Below, piece by piece: positions 46,307-54,846 of a stretch of DNA of 64,000 nt. Position 1 is the stretch's first letter. Each line of letters starts with the position of its first letter. Source of the stretch: Leptospirales bacterium (GTDB lineage Bacteria; Spirochaetota; Leptospiria; Leptospirales; Leptonemataceae); contig JAIBBN010000004.1 in the NCBI GenBank assembly GCA_019694655.1, positions 311,254 to 375,253 on the forward strand. Reading direction: 5' to 3'. A program made the position numbers and the translations under genes. The notes below the pieces were generated by a model, which was not told the DNA's origin, searched no databases, and saw only the letters and a program-made list of their open reading frames with translations.

Positions 46307-46871
46307 GAATCGACTGATCGTCTTTTTGAAGTCCAATACGTTCACGTTGCTTCTGGCCCTTGCGCTCTTCGGTTGGGTCGCCTGGGAGCGCGCTCCGAAC
46401 TGGATTCAACAGTGGCAATTGCGTGGCAAACCCGTTCCGGTAATCGCTGCGCTTTCCGTGCCGCCAGATGGCGGGCGATCCGCGTCGGTTGATCCGGTGC
46501 GACGGGGACAGAAGACCTTGCTGGTCTTCTGGGCGACGTGGTGCGGCTTTTGTCGCAGCGATATTCCCGATTTGAATCAACTGCACAGCGAACTGGAAGG
46601 CCGCGGACTGCACATTGCTGCGATCAGTGAAGAGCACCCGCTGGCGTTGCGCAACTTTCGTGATCAGACGCCAATGAACTACGATATCTATTCGGACCGA
46701 GACGGACAGCTCCATCGCGCCTATTCGATTCAGGCCTACCCGACCCTGGTCTATCTGGATGCGGAAGGGAGAATCGAGTCAATGTCAACGGGAATGAACC
46801 TTGCTCTCAAGGCGAGAGTACGCCGCTGGGCGACCGGATCGCTGCTCGCTGCGCTGGGCCTTGCTCTATGA
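46305..46871 (+). CDS. membrane-anchored TlpA/ResA-like thioredoxin
   Basis: A 188-residue thiol-disulfide protein with an N-terminal anchor (TFTLLLALALFGWVAW) and a periplasmic thioredoxin domain with WATWCGFCRSDIPDLNQL (CGFC) and a cis-Pro loop (IQAYPTLVYLD). Similar proteins reduce cytochrome c maturation or copper-site cysteines; there is a cytochrome oxidase operon 7 kb away, but no direct link. Its stop overlaps the guaA start (ATGA), suggesting coupled translation. Confidence 0.87.
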   Translation: MNRLIVFLKSNTFTLLLALALFGWVAWERAPNWIQQWQLRGKPVPVIAALSVPPDGGRSASVDPVRRGQKTLLVFWATWCGFCRSDIPDLNQLHSELEGRGLHIAAISEEHPLALRNFRDQTPMNYDIYSDRDGQLHRAYSIQAYPTLVYLDAEGRIESMSTGMNLALKARVRRWATGSLLAALGLAL

Positions 46872-48760
46872 GCGCTCCTGAGTATCTGCGCGGCAAAAAA
46901 ATTGCAGTACTCGATTTCGGCGGACAGTATGCACACCTCATCGCCTCGCGCATTCGGCGGCTGGGGGCTTATTCCGAAATTGTTTCGCCTTCCGAACTTA
47001 CAGTCGAAGAAGCGCGCAGAGAATTCGCCGGCTTGATCTATTCCGGCGGTCCCGCGTCCGTCTACGATCGGGGAGCGCCGACTTCGAGTCCGACGCTGTT
47101 AGAGGCCGGATTGCCTGTGCTAGGCATCTGCTACGGTCATCAGCTGATCATGCAGCAGGCCGGCGGGAAAGTCCGAGCCGCCGCCAGTCGAGAGTATGGG
47201 CCGGCGCACTTAGAGGTTCTTCGCGCCGAGGGTCTGCTGGAGGGCGAATCTGAGACCGCCCGCGCTACAGTCTGGATGAGTCACGGCGATGAGGTCGATC
47301 AACTCCCAGAGGGATTCATAACCATATGTAGTACGGAAGATTGTCAGCACGCGGCAGTCGCCGATTTCCAGCGTCGAATTTATGGCATTCAGTTCCATCC
47401 TGAAGTTCGTCACTCCGAGCGCGGCGACTTCTATTTGCGCAATTTTCTAGGGATTTGCGGCGTCGCCGATACCTGGAGCCTGCAGGGCTTTCTGGAACTG
47501 GAAACCGAGCGTATTCGCCAGCAGGTGGGGGCCCGAAAGGTCTTTCTCCTGATCAGCGGCGGCGTTGACTCGACGGTCGCCTTTGCACTGCTGGCGCGCG
47601 TTCTGCCCCACGATCACTTGCTGGGGCTCTTTGTGGATACTGGGTTCATGCGCGATCGCGAAGGCGCGGAGGTTGAAGCAGCGCTGCGCGCTTTGGGCGT
47701 GGATTTGCACACCGCTCATGCCGAGTCTCTCTTTTTTGAGCGACTCCAGGGAGTATTTGAACCCGAGGCCAAGCGCAAGATCATCGGCGAACTCTTCCTG
47801 GAAGTACAGGCTAGCGAGACAACCAGACTCGGGCTAAATGCGGCGGATTGGTTCCTGGGACAGGGTACGATTTATCCTGATACCATAGAGTCCGGCGCCA
47901 CCAGGCACAGTCACAAGATCAAGACGCACCACAATCGCGTCCCCGCGATCGAGGCGCTGATCGCCGCCGGCCGAGTTGTTGAGCCGCTGCGCGACCTGTA
48001 CAAGGACGAGGTCAGGGAGCTGGGTCGTCTGCTTGGACTGCCCGACGCCATCGTCGACCGACATCCTTTTCCGGGGCCAGGCCTTGCGGTACGTTGCCTT
48101 TGTATGGAAAAGGCGCCGGTTGAGGATCCGGCTGCGCTGGAAGTGCGCAAGGCCCTGCTTCCTGACAGTTCCGACCCGCTGGCCGCCGAGTTGCGGAATG
48201 GTCAGCTGCAGGGAGCCCTGCTTCCATTCCATTCGGTCGGCGTCCAGGGCGACCAGCGTAGCTACGCACGCTGTGTCGCCTTGTGGCCGCAGGGCGGCCT
48301 GTCTGCGATGCAAGAGCTGCACTGGCCCGTTCTGCTTTCTCTGGCTCGAAAAATTCCCAATCGATTTTCCGCGCTGAACCGGGTATTGCTAGCGGTAGCG
48401 GCGCGTCCGGAGGTCGATATCGCAGCCCTGCGCCCGCGGCCGCACTATGACCTGAACGAGAAGCGAGTGGCTCTCTTGCAGAAAGCCGATCGCATCGTTC
48501 ACAATTTTCAAATAGGACATGGCCTCTATTCGCGCATCTGGCAATTCCCGGTTGTGCTTGCCCCTGGCGGCAGCGCCAGCGGCGGCGAGTCTCTCATATT
48601 GCGACCAATCGTTTCTACTGACGCAATGACGGCTGCAGTATTTGAGATGGATATTTTGCCGCTCCGGGAACTCAGTCAAACTTTGATCGCACTGGATGGC
48701 ATCGATGCTGTGTTTTATGATTTGACCTCCAAACCTCCAGGGACCATTGAGTGGGAGTAA
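46868..48760 (+). CDS. guaA: GMP synthase (glutamine-hydrolysing), long form
   Basis: Converts XMP to GMP with glutamine as amide donor. The 630-residue product is about 100 residues longer than E. coli GuaA. A glutaminase domain (about 10-195; LGICYGHQLI with the nucleophile Cys, FHPEVRHSERG with His/Glu), an ATP-pyrophosphatase domain (about 205-400; LLISGGVDSTVAFALL, HKIKTHHN) and an enlarged dimerisation domain follow. The insert with VGVQGDQRSYARC and FSALNRVLL resembles the long dimerisation domain of eukaryotic GMPS. It overlaps the TlpA-like gene. Confidence 0.95.
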   Translation: MSAPEYLRGKKIAVLDFGGQYAHLIASRIRRLGAYSEIVSPSELTVEEARREFAGLIYSGGPASVYDRGAPTSSPTLLEAGLPVLGICYGHQLIMQQAGGKVRAAASREYGPAHLEVLRAEGLLEGESETARATVWMSHGDEVDQLPEGFITICSTEDCQHAAVADFQRRIYGIQFHPEVRHSERGDFYLRNFLGICGVADTWSLQGFLELETERIRQQVGARKVFLLISGGVDSTVAFALLARVLPHDHLLGLFVDTGFMRDREGAEVEAALRALGVDLHTAHAESLFFERLQGVFEPEAKRKIIGELFLEVQASETTRLGLNAADWFLGQGTIYPDTIESGATRHSHKIKTHHNRVPAIEALIAAGRVVEPLRDLYKDEVRELGRLLGLPDAIVDRHPFPGPGLAVRCLCMEKAPVEDPAALEVRKALLPDSSDPLAAELRNGQLQGALLPFHSVGVQGDQRSYARCVALWPQGGLSAMQELHWPVLLSLARKIPNRFSALNRVLLAVAARPEVDIAALRPRPHYDLNEKRVALLQKADRIVHNFQIGHGLYSRIWQFPVVLAPGGSASGGESLILRPIVSTDAMTAAVFEMDILPLRELSQTLIALDGIDAVFYDLTSKPPGTIEWE

Positions 48761-48797
48761 TTGGCGAGCTGAACGAATTTTTCTGTAAGAGGAACAA

Positions 48798-49274
48798 ATG
48801 AGCGAACGTCTCTTTCGAATTCTTGGCATCCAGCAAATCGCAATTGGCGGCGAAAGCAAGCAAGACCTGCGGAAACTATGGGTTGAGATCTTTGGTCTTA
48901 AAGTAGAACATAGTTTTCAAAGCGAGAAGGAAAACGTCGACGAGGATATTCTGCGCATAGGCGCCGGCGCGCACGCCGTTGAAATTGATCTGATGCAGCC
49001 CATCGATCCGCAGAAGAGCCCGAAAGTGCATGTGCCGCCGCTCAATCACATTGGCCTCTGGGTGGATAATCTTGCGGCCTGTGTCGAATTCCTTGCGGCA
49101 AAAGGCGTTCGCTTCACTCCCGGCGGGATTCGTAAGGGCGCTTCAGGCTTTGATGTTACTTTTATTCATCCCAAGGGCAATGAGCAGTCGCCCATAGGCG
49201 GGCAAGGAGTACTGATCGAGCTCGTGCAGGCGCCCGCCGATGTGGTCAAGGCGTTCAACGGTGGGCAATCGTAG
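48798..49274 (+). CDS. VOC-family (glyoxalase-like) metalloprotein
   Basis: A 158-residue vicinal-oxygen-chelate protein with two beta-alpha-beta-beta-beta modules: [20 protein letters not shown], then [29 protein letters not shown] and [10 protein letters not shown]. Metal-ligand positions His (NHIGL) and Glu (LIELVQ) are present in the second module. The last segment PAGG-like spacing recalls methylmalonyl-CoA epimerase or lactoylglutathione lyase, but function is not decided. It converges on, and overlaps by 20 bases, the lipoprotein gene on the opposite strand. Confidence 0.82.
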   Translation: MSERLFRILGIQQIAIGGESKQDLRKLWVEIFGLKVEHSFQSEKENVDEDILRIGAGAHAVEIDLMQPIDPQKSPKVHVPPLNHIGLWVDNLAACVEFLAAKGVRFTPGGIRKGASGFDVTFIHPKGNEQSPIGGQGVLIELVQAPADVVKAFNGGQS

Positions 49275-50355
49275 TCGGCAGCGTGGATCCCAGGCTGATG
49301 ATGCTCCAGTCCGAAACAGCGCCGCTTGGCGAAACGGCGATGGAACCGGACAGCGGCGGGTTATTGCCGGAGGCTACAAATTTCAGACCATCATAGACCA
49401 GACCGTTCCAGTTGGTGGTTACACATCCCGTCATGGCGGTCGCAGCGCCGCTGAATTGAATCGCAATTGGATTTGTACTGCGATCGACCAGACAGGCGGC
49501 GCCCACAGCGACCAGGGCGGATGGGAAGAAAAAGTTGTTCACAGCCAGGCCGGCCGGGGGCGCGGCGCCAGAGTTGCCAAAGACATCAGCGGCGGGGGCG
49601 CTCCACGTTACGCCGCCATCGGCGCTGCGGCGCACCTCGGGAAGGGTATCCGGCGCTATGCCGCCAGCATAGATGCCGACGCCCGAAATATTAAAGGACG
49701 TCAATTGCCCCGCACCTGCGCCAAAAGGTTGAGCGAGTGGCGTGAAGCTCACGCCGTCTGCAGAGCTGAGCACACTAATTGTGCCGCCGGTTGGACCGGT
49801 AAGGAATGTGCCGGCGGCGAAGGCCGCTCTGGAAAGGGCGCCTACGGCAAGAGAAGAGCTGCCTTGCGTCCACGATGCGCCATAGTCGCTTGAATAGTAA
49901 ATCGCTGTCGTGCCGCCGCCATCGGCGCCTACGGCTACCACGCGACCAGAGCCATTGGAAGCCAGACCATTGATATTCCCGCCAGAGCAGCTGCCAAGCG
50001 CCGGGCCGACCAGGGTCCACGTTGACTCGCCCAGGCTTGAAGCAAAGATTCCACACTGGCCGGTAGCCAATGCAGCGCCGGCAACAATCCAGCCTGCACC
50101 AGTAAAGACAGCTGCATTAAGTTGATTGGCCGCAGGGTTGACAATGTAGAGCGACCAGTTGTAGCCATCCCGTGAAACGAACACTTTGCCGTCCATGGTT
50201 GGTGCGACCATGTCCACGGAATAGGGCCGCAACAAAAGGCCCGCCCAGCTCAGAAGCTCGTCTCCCGAGGTATCCAGCTGCGAACGCTGCAGATCCAGGC
50301 AGTGCGCAGGCGCCAACGCGACCAACATGGAAAGGCAAACAATTCGAAGCTTCAT
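49255..50355 (-). CDS. putative lipoprotein with BNR-like propeller repeats
   Basis: A 366-residue secreted protein with a lipoprotein-like signal ([18 protein letters not shown], lipobox PAHC). The body is rich in Gly/Ser/Ala and has BNR/sialidase-type Asp-box-like repeats: [37 protein letters not shown]. It is likely a six- or seven-bladed propeller exposed on the periplasmic or outer surface. The true start at 50355 matches the signal peptide; the upstream extension is Arg-rich non-coding sequence. Catalytic sialidase residues are not recognised. Confidence 0.75.
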   Translation of the reverse strand: MKLRIVCLSMLVALAPAHCLDLQRSQLDTSGDELLSWAGLLLRPYSVDMVAPTMDGKVFVSRDGYNWSLYIVNPAANQLNAAVFTGAGWIVAGAALATGQCGIFASSLGESTWTLVGPALGSCSGGNINGLASNGSGRVVAVGADGGGTTAIYYSSDYGASWTQGSSSLAVGALSRAAFAAGTFLTGPTGGTISVLSSADGVSFTPLAQPFGAGAGQLTSFNISGVGIYAGGIAPDTLPEVRRSADGGVTWSAPAADVFGNSGAAPPAGLAVNNFFFPSALVAVGAACLVDRSTNPIAIQFSGAATAMTGCVTTNWNGLVYDGLKFVASGNNPPLSGSIAVSPSGAVSDWSIISLGSTLPTTIAHR

Positions 50356-50374
50356 ATTGTTCAGTATACGCCTG

Positions 50375-51208
50375 TCAATAGCGCCACAGGTAACCTGCTT
50401 CTCCATAGCCCTCCAGATTGTACCGGCGGACGTGAAGCTGCGGCGCGGCCCCAGGGGCGGGCCGCCAGCCTGCAACTAGCTGCCACTGGCTGTCCCGCCG
50501 AGCCTGCGCCGTCTGATTCCATTCATAGTCGTATGCAGCGTGCAGAATCTGGAAGAGATAAAAAAAACCAAAGAGAGTCAGAGTATTTTGATAGCGATCG
50601 ACCCTGTCTTGATAACCGCCCAGGGCCAGATTGTTTGCATAGATTGATAGAAAAATGCGTTCAATGGGAAGCGGCGCCTCCGGCGACGCGGCCAGTGCGT
50701 AGTTTGTCAACACATCCTGTTCATTGCGCGCCTGTGCGGCTCGTGCACTCTGGCGGCGTGCAATCAGAAAACCGCCCAGCACCGCCGCGCCGCCAGCGTA
50801 AACTGCCGCGGTGGTATCCTCGCCCATGGCGTAATGGCCCCAGCCGGGAATCAGCGCCGATCGCCCTAAAATACCCCACAGTCCCGGACGACCTGATTCA
50901 ACATCTGGTTGCTGTGACTGGTTGGCGGCATTGGCGGCGGCAGCAGCGGCCGCGGCTGCCTCAGCGCGGCGACGCGCTTCTTCCTGCTTCCTCTGTTCAT
51001 CCGCCTGCCGCCGCTGCTCGTCGCGCTGGAGGTCCAGACTGTCGTAACCAAGTCGATTGATTGCGCTCTTCTGGAGGGTGCGCCTGGCGCCGTTTTCCAG
51101 GCGTACGGTAATGGTAGTTTGAGTCTGGCCGACGATGCGACAGATGAGCGTTTCGCCGCTGCGCAAGACAACCGTGTCCGCCAGCAAGGGCCCGGTCAGA
51201 AAAGTCAT
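50375..51208 (-). CDS. DUF5683-like membrane protein with Ala-rich coiled coil
   Basis: About 277 residues. An N-terminal beta-hairpin region (TVVLRSGETLICRIVGQTQT, like SH3/PEGA-type domains of spirochaete envelope proteins) is followed by a charged coiled coil (QRRQADEQRKQEEARRRAEA), poly-Ala, then SALIPGWGHYAMGEDTTAAV and two hydrophobic stretches, as in DUF5683 proteins. The ATG at 51208 leaves only a short hydrophobic leader; the frame continues upstream but is occupied by tRNA-Leu from 51233, so a non-ATG start between 51232 and 51208 is possible. Stops 19 bases before the BNR-type lipoprotein start. Confidence 0.65.
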   Translation of the reverse strand: MTFLTGPLLADTVVLRSGETLICRIVGQTQTTITVRLENGARRTLQKSAINRLGYDSLDLQRDEQRRQADEQRKQEEARRRAEAAAAAAAAANAANQSQQPDVESGRPGLWGILGRSALIPGWGHYAMGEDTTAAVYAGGAAVLGGFLIARRQSARAAQARNEQDVLTNYALAASPEAPLPIERIFLSIYANNLALGGYQDRVDRYQNTLTLFGFFYLFQILHAAYDYEWNQTAQARRDSQWQLVAGWRPAPGAAPQLHVRRYNLEGYGEAGYLWRY

Positions 51209-51232
51209 ACCGACCAGCAGGATAGCAAATGG

Positions 51233-51315
<83 letters not shown>

Positions 51316-51359
51316 AATTAGACGATCGGGAAGGCAAGATGGAATTGAGAACCGGTTGG

Positions 51360-51430
51360 AGGCGTCGACCGGATTCGAACCGGTGATGGGGCTTTTGCAG
51401 AGCCCTGCCTTACCACTTGGCTACGACGCC
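51360..51430 (-). tRNA. tRNA-Cys(GCA)
   Basis: Acceptor GGCGTCG/CGACGCC with discriminator T, as is normal for tRNA-Cys; anticodon loop CTGCAAA gives GCA; T-loop TTCGAAT. The next genomic bases are CCA (51357-51359 on the complement), so this tRNA appears to encode its CCA end, unlike the other six. Confidence 0.94.
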
Positions 51431-51482
51431 GTTTCCGGTCGGTCAGTTTCGTGCGCCAGAGTCCGGGGTCAAGCGGGAAGCT

Positions 51483-53615
51483 TCAGAGGTCTTGATCATC
51501 GGCCGCTTCTCGGGTCCCCGCCCTGGCTGAGTCGATTTGCGCAAGCAGCGCAGCGGAACCATCAACGGGGAGCTGACAGCGAAAATCCTGGCAAAAAAAA
51601 TAGCGACGACCAGCGCTTCCCGCCAGCCGATCCGCAAGCAGCGCAGGTCGCGTGGGCTCATGATCGCTGGCGACGGCTACAATGGAGTCCGGCCCAAGCC
51701 GCCGGCGCAGATTGCCTAAGAGCGCTCCGGTCTCCGCATCCTCGCGCCAATCGGTCGCCGTACACAATGCAATCTCCTGTAGCGGCCGCTGCTGAAGGTA
51801 GAGCGTATGCAATGCATAACAATGTGCCGCGGGCGACGCAGCTATGGATTCGCTCAATCGTTTTAGCGCCTCAGTCGCGCGCTCCTGCCATTGCATTCCG
51901 AAACCGTAGCGCGCCAGATTGCTGAACAACTCCACGCAGGCGGCATTGCCCGATGGTTCTACGCCATCGTAGCTTTCCTGAATCCGCGCGATCAGATCGC
52001 TTGCGCCGGCCTCGCTCTCAAAATAGAGGCCATCGCCGCTCTCGAAGCGATCGCAAATGAGTTCGGCTATTCGCCTGGCCTCCAGCAAGTATTCGCTCCG
52101 AAATTCTGTTCGGTAGAGATCAATCAAGGCGTTGGCAAAAAGCGAGAGGTCGGAAAGCTGTGCAGCAAAGCGAGCCTCTCCCTGGCAGCTGCGACGCAGA
52201 TAGGCGCCATCGGCTTTACGCAGCGATTGGATGAGCCAATCGGCAGCCACGCAGGCGCGCCGGGCCAGTTCGCCATCGTCGAATACCTGCGCCGCTCGCG
52301 CCAGGGCGCTGATCATCAGCGCATTCCAGTTCAGCAGTATCTTCTCATCGCGCAAGGGCCGGGGGCGTCTGTTGCGCGTAGCCAGCAATGCCTGGCGTGC
52401 ACGTCTCCGCAGTTCCTTGAATTCCGCAATAGTGCAGTTGTTTTGCAGGCTGAATGCCTCATCATCATGCGGTGCGTGCAATATGGACTGACCTTCGAAG
52501 TTGCCGCCCGCCTCAAGACCCCAGTACAGCTGCATGCGGTCCTGTTCTTGTTTGCTCAAGCCGCCCGCGGCCAGGGCGTCGCGAAATTCGGCCAGCGACC
52601 AGACATAGAACTTCCCTTCCTCGCCCTCCGAATCGGCATCTTCCGCCGAATAAAACGCGCCTTCCGGGGCTGTTAAATCGCGGCGCAGGTATTCGAAAAT
52701 ATCCAGCGCCCACTGACGATAGGTTTCGCGGCCTGTCTGGCGGTAACATTCGCAAAGTGCGCGTGCAAAGAGAGCATTATCATAGAGCATCTTCTCAAAA
52801 TGCGGAACCAGCCACTGGTGATCGGTAGAATAGCGCGATATTCCGCCGCCGACCTGGTCATAGATGCCGCCGCACTTCATTGCGCTCAAGGTCTTCTCAA
52901 CCATTTGCAGCGCCTCTGGCGATTGCCCTTGCTCATTCAAGTCGAGCAGTAAGAGCAAGGCCATGGACGGCGGAAACTTATTCGGGCCGTTGCTGAGAAA
53001 TCCGCCATGCACTCCGTCGAAAGTAGAAGCCAGAGCGCGACCGGCCTGCGCCAGGAGCAGTTCTGGCCGAGCTGCATCGGCGGCCGGTTGGCGACTTTGG
53101 GGCTGCGTCAGAAATTCGTGCAATAGCTGTGCAGAGTCCAGCGCCCGCTTTCGATCTTCGCGCCAGACGGACGCTACCTGTGTCAAAACTTGCTGAAAGG
53201 AGGGACGCCCAAAGGAAGGCCGCGGCGGAAAGTAAGTGCCGCCAGTGATCGGTCGACGATCCGGAGTCAGAAACATGTTCAACGGCCACCCACCGTGCTG
53301 TCCGGTGGCGTGCAGGGCGCGCATGTAGATCTGATCTACGTCGGGGCGCTCCTCGCGATCCAGCTTGATGGCGATGAACTCGCGATTCAACAGTTCGGCG
53401 GTGAGCGCATCCTCAAAGGATTCTCGCTCCATTACATGGCACCAGTGACAGGTGGCGTAGCCGATGCTGAGCAGCACGGGCTTGTCCTCGGCTGCGGCGC
53501 GCTGAAATGCTTCATCGCCCCAGGCGTACCAATCTACCGGGTTGTAGGCGTGTTGCAAAAGATAGGGGCTTTGCTCATGAATCAATCGGTTCGCTTTTTG
53601 CTCAGGTGAAATCAT
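51483..53615 (-). CDS. DUF255 (YyaL-type) thioredoxin-domain protein
   Basis: A 710-residue protein of the YyaL/SPATA20 group. The thioredoxin-like domain (about 1-160) has [35 protein letters not shown] (CHWC redox motif) and [12 protein letters not shown]; it is followed by an alpha/alpha-barrel like that of six-hairpin glycosidases or N-acylglucosamine epimerases ([53 protein letters not shown]). Function is unknown. No signal peptide, so cytoplasmic. It is separated from the cytochrome oxidase operon by a strong terminator. Confidence 0.92.
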   Translation of the reverse strand: MISPEQKANRLIHEQSPYLLQHAYNPVDWYAWGDEAFQRAAAEDKPVLLSIGYATCHWCHVMERESFEDALTAELLNREFIAIKLDREERPDVDQIYMRALHATGQHGGWPLNMFLTPDRRPITGGTYFPPRPSFGRPSFQQVLTQVASVWREDRKRALDSAQLLHEFLTQPQSRQPAADAARPELLLAQAGRALASTFDGVHGGFLSNGPNKFPPSMALLLLLDLNEQGQSPEALQMVEKTLSAMKCGGIYDQVGGGISRYSTDHQWLVPHFEKMLYDNALFARALCECYRQTGRETYRQWALDIFEYLRRDLTAPEGAFYSAEDADSEGEEGKFYVWSLAEFRDALAAGGLSKQEQDRMQLYWGLEAGGNFEGQSILHAPHDDEAFSLQNNCTIAEFKELRRRARQALLATRNRRPRPLRDEKILLNWNALMISALARAAQVFDDGELARRACVAADWLIQSLRKADGAYLRRSCQGEARFAAQLSDLSLFANALIDLYRTEFRSEYLLEARRIAELICDRFESGDGLYFESEAGASDLIARIQESYDGVEPSGNAACVELFSNLARYGFGMQWQERATEALKRLSESIAASPAAHCYALHTLYLQQRPLQEIALCTATDWREDAETGALLGNLRRRLGPDSIVAVASDHEPTRPALLADRLAGSAGRRYFFCQDFRCQLPVDGSAALLAQIDSARAGTREAADDQDL

Positions 53616-53633
53616 CGGCAGGCGCTCTTAACC

Positions 53634-53666
53634 AGAAAAACAAAAAGGGGACGCCACGGCGTCCCC
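53634..53666 (-). terminator. intrinsic terminator of the cytochrome oxidase operon
   Basis: On the minus strand, a GGGGACGC/GCGTCCCC stem (53647-53666, 4-base loop, with an additional A-T pair outside) is followed by TTTTTGTTTTT. It lies 27 bases after the coxD stop codon and just before the DUF255 start, so the DUF255 gene must have its own promoter or rely on readthrough. Confidence 0.9.
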
Positions 53667-53693
53667 TCTGACCGATCGCTGCGGCCGCAGTCG

Positions 53694-54089
53694 TCAGCGG
53701 CTGGCGGTTTGCGCCTGCCCAACCGGGCTTTGCTGCAGTGAGTGTGCGGCAGCCGGAAGACGCGGGTTGCGACGCAAGGGAACGTCCAGCACCTGGAAGC
53801 CCAGCAAAATGCAGAACAGCAAAATTGGATAAGCGATGCCAAAGCCCCAGACCAGTTTGCTTTCGTATTTCATGTGCATGAAGTAGAGCAAGACCAGCGT
53901 GGCTTTGACTGTGGCAATTGCCATAGCTATGCTGATATTCAGGGCAAAGCCGCCGCCGATATCTGCGCCCCAATTCTTGTAAGAGGCGGCCACTGTTGCC
54001 ACCGTCAAAAATAGAAGCAAGGCGCCGACGATGAAGTAGGATCCAGTGGGCGAAATATGGCCGCGACTTTCCTGGTCTGGGATATGCAT
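53694..54089 (-). CDS. coxD: cytochrome c oxidase subunit IV (caa3 type)
   Basis: A 131-residue small membrane subunit with three helices: SYFIVGALLLFLTVATVAAS, IAMAIATVKATLVLLYFMHM (the conserved LYFMHMKYESK) and WGFGIAYPILLFCILLGFQV. The YFMHMK motif is typical of COX4/CyoD-like subunits. A 35-residue hydrophilic tail follows. Last gene of the oxidase operon, upstream of the terminator. Confidence 0.88.
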   Translation of the reverse strand: MHIPDQESRGHISPTGSYFIVGALLLFLTVATVAASYKNWGADIGGGFALNISIAMAIATVKATLVLLYFMHMKYESKLVWGFGIAYPILLFCILLGFQVLDVPLRRNPRLPAAAHSLQQSPVGQAQTASR

Positions 54090-54108
54090 TTCAACTCTCC
54101 GTTTGCTT

Positions 54109-54828
54109 TCAGGAAATCAGATAGAACAGTGGGAATAGATAGATCCAGATCAAGTCCACAAGGTGCCAGTAGAGGGCGCCATTTTCCACCGGCGTGTAGT
54201 ACCAATGCGAATACCGTCCGCCGCCCATCTTCAGCATGATGATAAAAAGTACCGTCATGCCAATGATGACGTGCAGTCCATGAACGCCCGTCATCATGAA
54301 GTAGAAAGTAAAGAACAGATTCACGCCCTTCTTGAAATCGGCCGCTTCCTCCGGCCCCATGTTACGCCGTGCGATATAGTCATCTACGCTTACGATTTCG
54401 TGGACGGCATCGTCCTTGAGCATCGTGGCATTGCCAGGAAAGATGTGGTGGTGAAACTTTTCTGAATATTCAAAATACTTAACCACCAAAAAGGTTCCAG
54501 CCAGCGCGATTGTAATGCCCATGCAAATCATCGAAAGCTTGCGGCGGCCGCGCTGAATTGCGTCCAGGCCCAGTGCAACAGACAGCGAACTGACAATCAG
54601 CACTACCGTATTGAGGCCGCCCATCACCTTGTCGAGGGTGTGGTGCGCAGCCTTAAAGGGTTCCAGAAATTTGCCGTGAAAGATAAAGAACAAGGCAAAG
54701 AGCACTCCAAACAGCAGAAGCTCTGTGGCCAGAAAGAGCCACATGCCAAGCTTGGCGCCTTCGTAGCCGCCTAGCTCTTCATGCACCGGGTGCTTGTCGC
54801 GATATAGAGCGTGAGTACTTGCTGACAT
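54109..54828 (-). CDS. coxC: cytochrome c oxidase subunit III
   Basis: A 239-residue subunit with five hydrophobic helices, as in bacterial caa3 enzymes. It has KLGMWLFLATELLLFGVLFA near the start, the conserved Glu in ATELLLFG, TFYFMMTGVHGLHVIIGMTV, and ends with YWHLVDLIWIYLFPLFYLI. The insertion at residues 110-150 (HHHIFPGNATMLKDD) is soluble. Ends 20 bases before coxD. Confidence 0.94.
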   Translation of the reverse strand: MSASTHALYRDKHPVHEELGGYEGAKLGMWLFLATELLLFGVLFALFFIFHGKFLEPFKAAHHTLDKVMGGLNTVVLIVSSLSVALGLDAIQRGRRKLSMICMGITIALAGTFLVVKYFEYSEKFHHHIFPGNATMLKDDAVHEIVSVDDYIARRNMGPEEAADFKKGVNLFFTFYFMMTGVHGLHVIIGMTVLFIIMLKMGGGRYSHWYYTPVENGALYWHLVDLIWIYLFPLFYLIS

Positions 54829-54846
54829 GCGCTTCTCTCTTCTTCC

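Noticed and set aside
49240..49893. A 217-codon plus-strand open frame over the BNR-type lipoprotein
   Set aside because: Gly/Arg-rich shadow; the opposite strand has the lipoprotein signal and Asp-box-like repeats.
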